Of a stretch of 64,000 nt of DNA, positions 8,420 through 19,020 are shown in pieces. Every line of letters begins with the position of its first letter. The stretch's first letter is position 1. The notes under the pieces are model-generated. The model had not been told where the DNA came from and did no database searches. It saw only the letters and a list, made by a program, of their open reading frames with translations. Source of the stretch: Mermis nigrescens (taxonomy: Eukaryota; Nematoda; Enoplea; Mermithida; Mermithidae). A program made the translations under genes and the position numbers. The stretch is from the NCBI GenBank assembly GCA_036768485.1, contig JAVLUZ010000513.1, forward strand, positions 1,451,413-1,515,412. Reading direction: 5' to 3'.

Positions 8420-9751
8420 ATGAGTAAACTATTGGATGAAAGCTCTATACCTAGTAGTAAGAGCGAGTTAGATCTTTTTACTGTTCCAACAACGCAAGTG
8501 GCTATTCAAAGATCGTTTTGGTCCGAGGTTCAATTGCAAAATCCCTGTACTAATGATGGACCTTACGAGTTTCGATTGCCTCCCGACATGTACATGATAG
8601 ACTTATCTAAAAATTACATTTATTTTGTGATTCGTATTACAAAACCCGATGGCACTGCGTGCAAATTAACCAAAACGCAAGGAGCCTTAGGTGGCGATCT
8701 TGTATTACCTATAAACTTGATAGGAAAGACGTTTTTCAAACAAATCAAAATCTTCCTTAATGGGAAACTGATTTCCGACAGTGGTGATAAGTATGCCTAT
8801 CGTTCGTTCTTAGAAACGGAATTGAATTTTGGAACAGATGCAAAGAAAAGCCAATTACAAGCAGCAATGTATTATTCCGATTACGATGATGAGAAAATGG
8901 GTGAAAAACATGGTTATTATAAAAGAATGGATATTTTTAAGGATAGTGCATGGATTGAAGTGATGGCACCAGTGCACGCGGATTTAATGCTTCAAGATAG
9001 ATTTTTGATAAACCAATGCGAGTTGCGTCTTGAGCTGTACAGAAACACTGATAAATTTTGTTTGATCGACAATGCCCAAAACCCCGCTACGGATTATAAA
9101 ATAGAGGTCAAACAAATGTGTTTTTATGTTAAAAAAGTTGAAGTCACTGAAGGAATTTCACTCGCCCTTGAATCAATGCTACAACATACAACTTTAAAAT
9201 ACCCAATCAGACGCACACAAATTACAACACTGCATGTAACGGAGAACCGAAGGTCAACGCCTTTGAATTCTTTGTTTAGTGGGCCATTGCCAAGACGCAT
9301 AGTTGTTGGTATGGTAAATGCTGAAGCAGCAAGAGGATCGTATGCATTATCTCCATTCAATTTTCAAGATTTTGGAATTTCCGAAATTAAAATTGTCAGT
9401 GGTGCAGCTAGTGTACCCTCTACGCCTTACAGGCTAGATTTTGACAGAAATCAATTTCTCCGTTCCTATGTTCAATTGTTTGATGGTTTAGGAATTGCTC
9501 AGGATGATAAAGGAAACATGATTAGTGTAGGAAGATTTAAAAATGGAAGTACCTTTTTTGTTTTTGAACTCAGTGCCGATGGAACCGATACCAATACGTG
9601 GGAATTGATGCGAGAAGGAACAACTAGTTTAGAAATGCAATTTGGGAAAGCCTTACCCATTGGTGGTATTGAATGTATAATTTATGCTGAATTTGATTCC
9701 CTATTGATGATTGATCACACTCGCCAGGTTTATTTTGACTACACTGTATAA
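8420..9751 (+). CDS. F54H12.2-type major capsid-like protein
   Basis: A full, intact 443-residue frame starting two bases after the previous stop. The N-terminus SKSELDLFTVPTTQVAI is the recognisable opening of the family named after C. elegans F54H12.2, followed by DLSKNYIYFVIRITKPDG, GKTFFKQIKIFLNGK, YAYRSFLETELNFG and KKSQLQAAMYY. The whole chain is beta-rich. A conserved ~450-aa protein beside an adenain-type protease and a penton-like gene is best explained as the major capsid protein, possibly a double jelly roll. The family membership is recognised from motif memory; the capsid role is inference from context. It is the longest intact ORF of the element and shows no internal damage. Confidence 0.82.
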   Translation: MSKLLDESSIPSSKSELDLFTVPTTQVAIQRSFWSEVQLQNPCTNDGPYEFRLPPDMYMIDLSKNYIYFVIRITKPDGTACKLTKTQGALGGDLVLPINLIGKTFFKQIKIFLNGKLISDSGDKYAYRSFLETELNFGTDAKKSQLQAAMYYSDYDDEKMGEKHGYYKRMDIFKDSAWIEVMAPVHADLMLQDRFLINQCELRLELYRNTDKFCLIDNAQNPATDYKIEVKQMCFYVKKVEVTEGISLALESMLQHTTLKYPIRRTQITTLHVTENRRSTPLNSLFSGPLPRRIVVGMVNAEAARGSYALSPFNFQDFGISEIKIVSGAASVPSTPYRLDFDRNQFLRSYVQLFDGLGIAQDDKGNMISVGRFKNGSTFFVFELSADGTDTNTWELMREGTTSLEMQFGKALPIGGIECIIYAEFDSLLMIDHTRQVYFDYTV

Positions 9752-9792
9752 GATTTAGTCAATTTTCGATTGGATAACAGTGTTATTTAGTT

Positions 9793-9844
9793 GTTGCTAG
9801 GCAACATAATGACTGATGACGTCAAAAAACCTTTATATACTAAA
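9793..9844 (+). promoter_or_regulatory. X-box-like and CRE-like sites plus TATA before the PC4-like gene
   Basis: In the 175-bp gap after the capsid-like gene are a palindrome GTTGCTAGGCAAC (9793-9805; fits the RFX X-box pattern GTNRCC-RGYAAC loosely), a perfect TGACGTCA (9817-9824; CREB/ATF site) and TTATATACTAAA (9833-9844; TATA-like), in that order, 82-133 bases before the ATG. This looks like a compact host-type promoter. Confidence 0.5.
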
Positions 9845-9925
9845 AATTTTGGTAAGAAAATCATAAATTTATCATAGCTAGAGTCGCTAGGTTGGTCTTA
9901 TTGTACTGCTCTGAATTTGTTAATC

Positions 9926-10683
9926 ATGCGTTTTGAATTTAATTTGGGGACCGATTTGTATTGCCTTGTGTCAAAATGGAAGGGCGTTGTCACTGTCGCT
10001 TTTCGAGTTTGCCAAGTTTTTGGTAGATCGCCCCTTTATCCCACGACACATGGAATTAATATGGTAGAAGATCAATACGAGAAGCTGGTGAAAGCAACAA
10101 AGCAAATTATGGACGGACTATTGCATGGAAAAATTATGGAAGAACTCGATTTGTCCAATAACACATTTGCGTTGATTGAAACTGATGTTGTATCAAACAA
10201 CAGATTATTGATTATTAAGAATGATAAGAAGAAGCAACAGGCTGAATTGACGCCAACTCAATTTAAAAATTGGCAAGACAAGAAAGATGATATTGTGCAG
10301 GCGATCGAAAATATGAAAAGTAAATCTTATATTAATAACATTTTTTTGTTTTAGAATTTATTCATTTACCTATAGAGAATGGTGATGGTCAACCGCCAGA
10401 GAAAAAGTTCAATTCTTCAACAAAGGATGAAAAAACAAGTGGTAGTGATTATTTCATTTTTTTCTAATTGGCGTTTTTTATACTGTTGATGCATTTAGAT
10501 GCATTTTTAAATTATGACTCGGGATTTGGAACTCAACAGGATGAAAGTACATTGAACGAACAGGAACAACTGCATCTGTATACACCCCAGCTGATTGAAT
10601 GGAATCAGGACAGTGATATATACCCACGTGATCCATTGTTTTCTGTACATAATCCGGTTTATGATGACAATTTTACTCAGTAG
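9926..10683 (+). CDS. Protein with two PC4-like ssDNA-binding domains, spliced, acidic tail
   Basis: Exon 1 (9926-10319) encodes two PC4-like units. The first has FNLGTDLYCLVSKWKG and then PTTHGINM near the following helix; the second has NTFALIETDVVSNNRLLII followed by ELTPTQFKNWQDKKDDIVQAI, matching the strand-strand-helix end of PC4/p15. If unspliced, the frame stops at 10354. Two candidate introns, 10320-10354 (35 nt, very short) and 10442-10498 (57 nt), both have GT-AG ends and T-rich acceptors. Removing them keeps one frame open through 10355-10441 and 10499-10683 to a TAG, adding a polar, acidic, glutamine-rich tail. PC4 proteins bind ssDNA and act in transcription and replication, so a genome-protection or transcription role is plausible. 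The domain call is by pattern, not by search. Confidence 0.62.
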
Positions 10684-10764
10684 TCTGTGTGCACAATGCG
10701 TGATAATTGATATGTAAATTCTGTGTCGCTTGCTAGCATCTGCGCCTATTATGCTTTTTTTAGA

Positions 10765-10770
10765 AATAAA
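10765..10770 (+). terminator. Poly(A) signal after the last gene of the element
   Basis: AATAAA lies 82 bases past the end of the PC4-like gene and fits a shared 3' end for that transcript. Confidence 0.45.
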
Positions 10771-10879
10771 ATAGATAGAAGTACGCATAAAATTGATTGC
10801 AACATAATTATGTATTAACAAATGGTCAGGAGAACCCATTACCCATTGAATTGTTATTATTTTTGATTGAAAATTAATG

Positions 10880-12725
10880 AATAAATGGTCCCCATAAAAT
10901 TGATTTAAAGTTAACTCAGTTCATTCATGCTATGTTTTCCTTTGGATGACCGACCGGTGGGATGGCCGCACCCCCTTAGGTATTCAGATAATTACTTAGG
11001 TCCTCTTCAACTTTACACTCTTGGGTACCTCGCTCTGTTAAAATTGATTAAAAAGTGCTATGTTTTTCTCGGATTGACCCATTAAATGACCAGATGACCG
11101 GTAGATGACTGGTTGACGTACCCCCTTAGGGCCGTATGACAGAACGCGGAATAAGTTGTTCCTGAGATAAGCGCTATTCCGGGAATAGCTATTCTCGTAA
11201 TAAAACTTATTCTCGTGATAGCTATTCCTGGGTTAAGGGACGGGAATAAGCTATCTAGGAATAAGAAAAATTTGGTATGACAGAACGCGAAATACGCGAG
11301 GAATAGCTGTCCCTGGGATAACTGTATCTATCCCAGGATTAAGTTACGCATTCCATAGGTTTTGTGTATAAATTGGATGTGTCCAGCATGGTGCATACTG
11401 TAGTCACTGCGTTCAAACTCGAAAAATATACGACGTAAACTCAAACGTGTAGTATTCATGTACATGCGCGCACTTGCACGGGTAGTGTATGCATTGATAG
11501 GAAATATGCATTGAATTGGACTGTCAGATATTGCAGATAACCTTTTTATAATTTGGCCCAATAAATGCAGTGCATTGCTTGCTTCTGACGGAAAAGGAAA
11601 ATGGAAACGTTGACATTGAAATCAAAGAAAAAATGATAGCTATGGCGTGAATGTATAAACTCACTTTTTTTTGTGTGTCAAGGGACTCATTTGGCGAATC
11701 TTGATGTCAAACTTGTTAATATACACACTTTCTGCTCACTGCATTAATTTTTTTATTAACTTTACTGGAGGTATTAAGTATTGCATGATCGAAAAATCAT
11801 AAAAAATCAATTTTGTCGAGAGCTCAACAAGACAGAGCCGCACTCATGGGGCAAACGCGCAACTAGAAAATTTTGCTGTATCTGTTTTGATCTATTACAA
11901 ACGGCAGCAACCAAATTAAATTTCTAGATAAAGAGGAATCAATTGCCTATCCAATTAAAAATTTTTTAACACATTTACTTCTTTTAAAATCGCTTTAGAA
12001 ACGATTTTTACTACTATTCCGCTGTCTTATACCTGCTCCGACCAGGTATAAAATGGCGGGATAAAAGCAGCCATTTTATTCCCGAGATAACTTATTCCGC
12101 CTTCTGTCATACCGCTTATTTTTATTCCGCCGTTTTATCCTGGTTAGCGCCTGGAACGTGGCTATTCAGCGTTCTGTCATACCAACTTTATTCCTGGAAT
12201 ATCACTGTTTATTCTGCTTCCTGTAATACCAAAATATTCTATTCCGCCCTCGTATCCCACTGTTTTATCCTGGAATAGCACTATTACGCGTTCTGTCATA
12301 CGGCCCTTAGGTATTTAGGTAATTCTAGATCCTCCACTTTACGCTGATAGGTACCTTGCTCCCCCAGAATCGACTGTGCATTTCCTCGGTTTTTCTGACC
12401 ATTAAATGACCAGTTAGATGACTAGTAGGTGACCTGTGGGATGGCCGCACGCCCCTTAGGTATTTAGGTAGTCCTTCACTTTACACTGATAGGTAGCTCG
12501 CTCCCTGAAAATCGATCAAAAGTCTTTTGTCTGTTTTTCCTGACCATTAAATGACCAGTTAGATGACCAGTAGGTGACCTGTGGGATGGCCGCACCCCCT
12601 TAGGTATTTAGGTAGTCCTTCACTTTACACTGATAGGTAGCTCGCTCCCTGAAAATCGACTGTGCATTCCTCTGTTTTTTCTGACCATTAAATGACCAGT
12701 TAGATGAATACTAGATGACCTGTTG
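10880..12725. repeat. ~130-150-bp tandem repeat, interrupted
   Basis: Units marked by CCCCTTAGGTATT, CTTTACACT, GGTACCTCGCTC (or GGTAGCTCGCTCCC) and GACCATTAAATGACCAG recur at about 10974, 11123, 12462 and 12594. The second unit is split at 11128/12307 by the Harbinger-type element. The two rightmost units are nearly identical. No gene is seen. Confidence 0.85.
11129..12306. mobile_element. PIF/Harbinger-type non-autonomous element with nested termini
   Basis: Terminal inverted repeats start GGGCCGTATGACAGAACGCG on the left, with its inverse (CGCGTTCTGTCATACGGCCC) on the right, flanked by TTA at 11126-11128 and 12307-12309. A 3-bp TTA duplication and GGG/GGC-starting ends are the PIF/Harbinger pattern. 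A second pair, TTGGTATGACAGAACGC near 11271 and GCGTTCTGTCATACCAA near 12168-12184, sits symmetrically inside, and both flanks are filled with ATTCC/GGAAT-type subrepeats (CGGAATAAG, GGAATAGC). The interior has no convincing transposase; the 77-aa reverse ORF at 11328-11561 is not family-like. Confidence 0.82.
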
Positions 12726-12734
12726 AACGACCGT

Positions 12735-12840
12735 ACATTGTTTACACTACCATTAATTATATGGCAATAGCACGTATGTAGCGTTCAGGGGTTTACACTA
12801 CGACCAATCATATTCCAGTAGCACGTACGAAACACTCTAG
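12735..12840. repeat. Two-copy ~53-bp tandem duplication
   Basis: GTTTACACTAC, an AT-rich middle, then TAGCACGTA and a GGG end occur twice, starting at about 12739 and 12791. Confidence 0.7.
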
Positions 12841-13354
12841 GGTGCCACCCATGGCAATTTGCACTTAAGTGCAAAACGCAAGTGCTCTTAGGTTTGAATC
12901 CGTGGGTGGCGACCCAGAGTGCCATGCTTTACTACTCACGTGCAACGTTAATTTATTTGATATTGTAGTGAGATAAATATTTAAAGACAATATCCTATGA
13001 TTATTTGCGATACCGCAATGAAAGACTGTGATTTCTATATAATGCATGCGTTCATTCCAGTACTCTTCTGGCGTTCTAATCCCACCAGACCACTCCGGAT
13101 TTCATTCCTGCCCATGTAAACTGATAACCATTAGGCATGGGAGGTTTAGGGGTATGCACCAGTAATCAATCAGAAACGTCGAAAATTGCCGTTTTTCCAA
13201 CATACCATAATGACTATTTTTTGACCCAGAAAAATATTGCAACATAATGCTGTTCAGCTATGTGACATTATCTGCTTTTGCAGAGTGAGTGGTTCATGTT
13301 ATTCTAGCTCCAATGTTTTATCTTTGTGTTCGACAGGATGCTGCTTTCTTCTGC
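12841..13354. other. No gene seen; imperfect hairpin at its left edge
   Basis: Bases 12844-12912 begin GCCACCCA and close with TGGGTGGC, giving a hairpin that has a box-B-like GGTTTGAATCC but no proper cloverleaf. The rest is unremarkable AT-rich sequence. Confidence 0.4.
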
Positions 13355-13619
13355 AGGCCGCAGAATATACTTCGATTTTTGCATTGCTTAGAAAAAGTCT
13401 GATTTTTAGCAGATCTTGCAGTTTTAGGCTGGTGAGTTTTTTCTTTGATTTACTTACTTTCTGTTTTCTTTGTTCAGTAAATTTCTGAGTTTTAGCAAAT
13501 TTTGTGACATTTGTAGATAAGAGCTTTTTCTAGTCCCCTCCTTTTACGTCCTTGATAATTCTTTGTTCCAAGTATATTCTACCTTTTTTGTTCCATCGGA
13601 CATTATTCTTTCTTGTATA

Positions 13620-14636
<1,017 letters not shown>

Positions 14637-14815
14637 TAGCAAAGAAAAATGCTCCGATGGAACAAAAAATATGAATATACTTGGAATTGTGGATTGTTAT
14701 CGATGTAAAAGGAGGGGACTAGGAAAAATCTACCTAAAGTCGGAAAATCTGCTAAAAATCACACTTTCTCTAAGCAACGCAAAAAATCGATGTATATTCT
14801 GCGGCCAACAGATTA

Positions 14816-15221
14816 AAATAAATATTCAACCATAACAATGATTGAAACAGCAGCACGTTAGCTATGCAGTAGCTATGGGAAATGATATTAAGTAAACTAA
14901 CAGTCTTCCAAGCCAATTGAATGAAATAGCAAACATCGAAGACAATTGAAGACATGGTTGGTTAAAAACAGTAGGAAACACGTAAGTTGACTTGAAACAG
15001 ACTTATATGTAGATACACTAGCATGCCCGAAACGATTGTGTGCACTAATCAATCGGCTCCTGCTTTGCTTGCTATAATGCTCATAAAACAAAACAAATTT
15101 AAATACAATACCTCTTAGTTTTCTATCAATCAGGTGCCAGCAATTTAAAAAAGTAACCTTGATAGATTTCGTTTATACACTCTGTATCTGAAACTTCGAA
15201 CATTATTCAAAAAAGACACTT
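14816..15221. other. Spacer between foldback arms, no gene seen
   Basis: AT-rich sequence between the foldback right arm and the solitary arm; short reverse ORFs have no family features. Confidence 0.4.
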
Positions 15222-15400
15222 TTTTAGAGGCCGCAGAATATACATCGATTTTTTGCGTTGCTTAGAGAAAGTGTGATTTTTAGCAGATTTTCCGACTTTA
15301 GGTAGATTTTCCTAGTCCCCTCCTTTTACATCGATAACAATACACAATTCCAAGTATATTCATCTTTTTTGTTCCATCGGAGCATTTTTCTTTGCTAGTA
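15222..15400. repeat. Solitary arm of the foldback repeat
   Basis: It matches the inverse of 14640-14812 almost throughout (CCGCAGAATATACATCG through TCCATCGGAGCATTTTTC), so the region 14640-15400 is itself a long inverted repeat with a ~400-bp spacer. Confidence 0.85.
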
Positions 15401-15704
15401 CACTACTTTTAATTAGCGTGATTTCAGTACATCAGTCAGTAAACACAATCAGTAACATGCCACAATAATGACAACAGTCCAAGAACGCGGAAAACAATAT
15501 TGTTCTTAACATCAGCATTATCCTTTTTAAACAAGACAACCTTATTGACACCATCCACTTTCAAATTAAAACTGCATTAAGTTATTTCTTCTTAATATGC
15601 AGTTCACTTATAATCAAGCACAAAAATTTAACCAACGAATTCACATTGCAAATCCTCACTCAATCAATACACAAGCACAATGTGTTGTGACTTTTGAAAT
15701 TGAA
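15401..15704. other. No gene seen
   Basis: Plain AT-rich sequence. The 69-aa ORF beginning at 15597 is produced by the palindromic repeat that follows. Confidence 0.4.
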
Positions 15705-15790
15705 AACACCCAATTTTCAATTTTCAAATTGAAAATTGGATCAATTTTCAAATTGAAAATTAGGTCAATTTTCAAATTGAAAATTGGGTG
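15705..15790. repeat. Palindromic minisatellite
   Basis: TTTTCAAATTGAAAATTGG is repeated about three times with ~27-bp spacing; each unit is itself a palindrome (CAATTTTCAAATTGAAAATT), so the tract can form several hairpins. Confidence 0.9.
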
Positions 15791-18470
15791 TTTGAATTTG
15801 CGATGAAGAAAATAATCAAAAGATAGTCACTTGGTTTATTTAAGCCGAGTAATAAAATAACGACCGTCCACCAATTCCAAACTAAATGCAACTAATCTGA
15901 TCACTATGAAAAAGTTTTGAAAAATGAGCTTGCTAAGCGAGAGTTGTAAACCAAGAGGAACTTAAAATTAAAACCTACCATTAAATTATGAGAGAATTAT
16001 AAAAGATTTTAAACTTCAAGAAAATGGGAAAGGCGGGATGTTGGTAAATTAGAAGGCAAAGATTTTCGGCAAAAATTCAAAAACTTCACGCAAATATCAA
16101 ATGTAAGGAACACTAACGCTTTGATTTGGTAGTAAAATAAATTTGTAGTATAGACTACATATTAACAACAAATGAATAGTGCAAACTTTACACAACTACT
16201 AGGTGTAGAGAATACTAACAGTTTACGGCTTATTAATGTACATGATTACAATAAAGCTGTATATCTTTGTCGACTTCTGTGCACAGTAGTGTGATTGCTG
16301 GTTCATTTTAAACCACTTTTGCAGGCAATTTACATCAATTAAACGATAGCTCTCCATGTGCAAGATTTTGTGAAACATATTATAAACACGGCTAAGAAAG
16401 ATTTAACTTTAATGCAACCCATTTAAGACAAAATTACATCTCTTCAATGATCTAAGGACACTTGAACATAATTTTTAAATCACTTTAGATTACTTTTGAG
16501 GGTAAACAAACTCACTTAATTGATGTCTCACATATGAATCCTTGAAAATTTCTTGACTTCAGTTACAAAGTCTCTGCAAGTCTATCGAATTAGGGTTAAC
16601 ACGTAACGTAAACTTTACACAAACACATAGCGTAAAGAATATTTTAGTCGGATTCGTAATTTTGATATTGCTCCGATATTTCTTTCAACATTTATGGAAA
16701 AATGAGTCTCCATAATGTTTTAAAGACAATAAACATTAGGTTTAAACCACTTTGCAATACTGCTGAGTGTAAGCAAGCGCGCCCAATTGACGTATATATT
16801 TCATTCCCTGTAAATTTTTATATCTCAGGAAAAAATTTCGATTTTTGCAATGCTCTAGAACAAAAGGCTAACATGCAGTGTAAAAAATTACTCGGATATT
16901 ATGATCAACATTCATGAAAAAATTATGTCTCTACAATGGTCTGAGGACATATAAACAATGAATGTAAACTACTTTACATCACTGTTGGATGTAAACAAAC
17001 GCGCCTACGTGACGTCTCACATTTGATCCTTTGAAAACTTCTAGGCTCCAAGAAAAAATTAGGTTTCAGGAATGCTCAAAAACGAAGATAAATATATATG
17101 TAGTGTAAACTTCATGTAAACACCTAGTGTAAAGAAGATTTTAGTCAGATTCGTAATTTTGATATTGTTCCGATATTACGATTAATATTTATGGATAAAT
17201 TAAGTCTACATAATGTTCTATGGGCAAACTAAGAATTGGTGTAAATTACTTTACAACACCGTAGAGTGTAAACATATGCGCCAGACTGGCATATCAAATT
17301 TGATTCCTGGTCCATTTCTAGACTTGATAAACGTGTCCCTGACTCGTAACCGGAGAAGCAGGCAGAAAAAACAAGACAGAAACGCATTTAAAACTCCAAA
17401 TTTTTGACTTTACACTCGCTAAATATTAATGTATAGACAATTTGCTTTGACATGCACCCGATATAAAGCACTTTATTTTTATTCTATTAGACTTATCCCG
17501 ACTTCTGGACGGAGAAAGTGGCGAACAAAAAACGCAACAAAAACGTATTTTCCACCATTTAGAACACTGTAAACTTTAAAATTCCGTACCGAACTCCCCA
17601 TTGAGTTTAAAGAAATTCGGTTTGGTACAATTTGTAGCTTTTAAATCGTAGTACATTCCTGTGTGCCAAAATTCTGTTGCAAAAATTATTTGGCATGATT
17701 TATCAATCAAACTTCGGAAAAAACGTGTTTTTTAGCCCATTTTTTACCTCTGATTTCGAACTTTACACCCCCATAAATGACTCAATATTGTGTTTTTTAA
17801 ATGCGGTTTGCTGCGATGTTTAGCCCCTGTGAGGCACTTTATTAATGCTGTCTTCGATTTGCACTGACTCATAAGCGGAAAAATTTGGCAGAGAAATCTT
17901 AGTTAAAATCCATTTTTTTACACCATCCACTAGAGTGTAAACTTTAAACCCCAGGATCTAACTCACCATAGAGCATAGAAGACTTTGCTTATATGCAGAA
18001 TGTAGCCATTGATCCGCTCTACATTTCTGTCAGAAAACATTTTAAAAACCTCATAACCGGAGTTAGTATCGGACATAGGAAGGTTGAAAACTCGACCAAA
18101 AAGTGCTTTTTCACCCCCAGATTTTCGCACTCTTTACACTGCCGTTCGATAAATAATGCGAATTTCAAAAAACAAAAAAAGTGTCATCTGTAGAATTCAT
18201 CCCTCTATTATCCTATTCTGTTCAATCCTTCGAGTCATCAATACTCAGTTGTCCACATGCCGCAGTAAAAAGGTCCCAAAATTTGTCCTGTGTTATAACG
18301 TTACACAAAAACTTTACACCTTCTTTACACAGTCAATTTTGAGTTTCGAGAAAAACAAAAAAACACGGGCAGCGAATTTTTTTATTATCTTTCTTTTAAA
18401 AAAAAACCGCACCTTCCAGAAGTGTCCCGTTATAGCTGTAGGGGGTGCCCAGGTGTTGGGGGGTACCCAA
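15791..18470. repeat. Decayed ~0.5-kb tandem units
   Basis: ATTTTAGTCGGATTCGTAAT and its variant recur at 16641 and 17139 with matching flanks (GTAAACTTTACACAAACAC before, TTTATGGAAAAATGAGTC-type after), a spacing of 498 bases. Weaker echoes (GTGTAAAC, TTTACACTC) continue from 16150 to 18330. The short ORFs here share no family motif. Bases 15791-16140 show nothing notable. Confidence 0.6.
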
Positions 18471-18480
18471 GTATATTATA
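18355..18480 (+). repeat. Dispersed repeat fragment, partner at 41425-41580
   Basis: AAACCGCACCTTCC, GTCCCGTTATAGCTG and GTACCCAAGTATATTA recur inverted at 41425-41580, showing two copies of one dispersed element in opposite orientation. Confidence 0.7.
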
Positions 18481-18503
18481 GGTACGCGCTAACGCGCTAC
18501 CTA

Positions 18504-18619
<116 letters not shown>

Positions 18620-18749
18620 TCAGACAACATGCGAATCGAATTTGTCATTGATTTTAAGCTAGATTGGATCAACAATTCTTATAATAGTTGTGATTCGTGT
18701 GCATGTAGTACTTATTTACTCATTTTGATGTGATGATCGCAGAGAAATC

Positions 18750-19020
18750 ACACCTGGGCGTGAGGGGCTTGGGGGGAGATGCAGCCCCGAAAAACCAAAA
18801 TACACCCCTCTCCACCCAGAAATCAAAATTCTCTTCCCCCAGAATTCAATTTTTGAGAATTTTTCGTTTTTTTCGCAATTTTTTGAGGCCAATGGATAGT
18901 GCTCGATGAGAAACGTCGAAAAATGGAGTTTTCTTCCCCATACTACATATTTTAAGGCCATTTTTGATTTTTGAAAAATGTTGCATCACCCCTCCCTAAG
19001 GATTTTCTCGCTGCCCATGT
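18750..19020. repeat. Short dispersed element, partner at 59507-59757
   Basis: GGATAGTGCTCGATGAGAAA, the AGAATT...AATTTTTGA block and GGCCATTTTTGA recur at 59507-59757, with G-rich left and C-rich right flanks in both copies. No protein is encoded. Confidence 0.7.

Larger units (their letters stand above)
3632..10770 (+). mobile_element. Compact virus-like integrated element (Polinton/adintovirus-related, no PolB)
   Basis: A 7.1-kb block of nine tightly packed, co-directional genes: spliced small ORF, hydrophobic-tailed small protein, basic 326-aa protein, DDE integrase plus chromodomain, adenain-like protease, penton-like protein, basic core-like protein, F54H12.2-type capsid-like protein and a double PC4-like protein. 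Integrase with adenain-type protease and capsid proteins is the signature of the Polinton/Maverick and adintovirus world. C. elegans carries adjacent genes F54H12.2 and F54H12.3 of the same two families. There is no room for, and no trace of, a protein-primed DNA polymerase B, and no Walker-type packaging ATPase is visible. Terminal inverted repeats were not found by eye between 3000 and 3630 or 10684 and 10930, so the bounds given are only those of the genes. Known: the families. Inference: that they form one element. Confidence 0.85.

Noticed and set aside
10507..10839. 110-aa reverse ORF opposite the last exon of the PC4-like gene
   Set aside because: It overlaps the better supported + strand exon and has no family features.
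12844..12912. tRNA gene suggested by GCCACCCA/TGGGTGGC ends and a box-B-like GGTTTGAATCC
   Set aside because: The T-arm does not pair, there is no proper D-arm or anticodon arm, and box A is poor. It is better seen as a simple hairpin.
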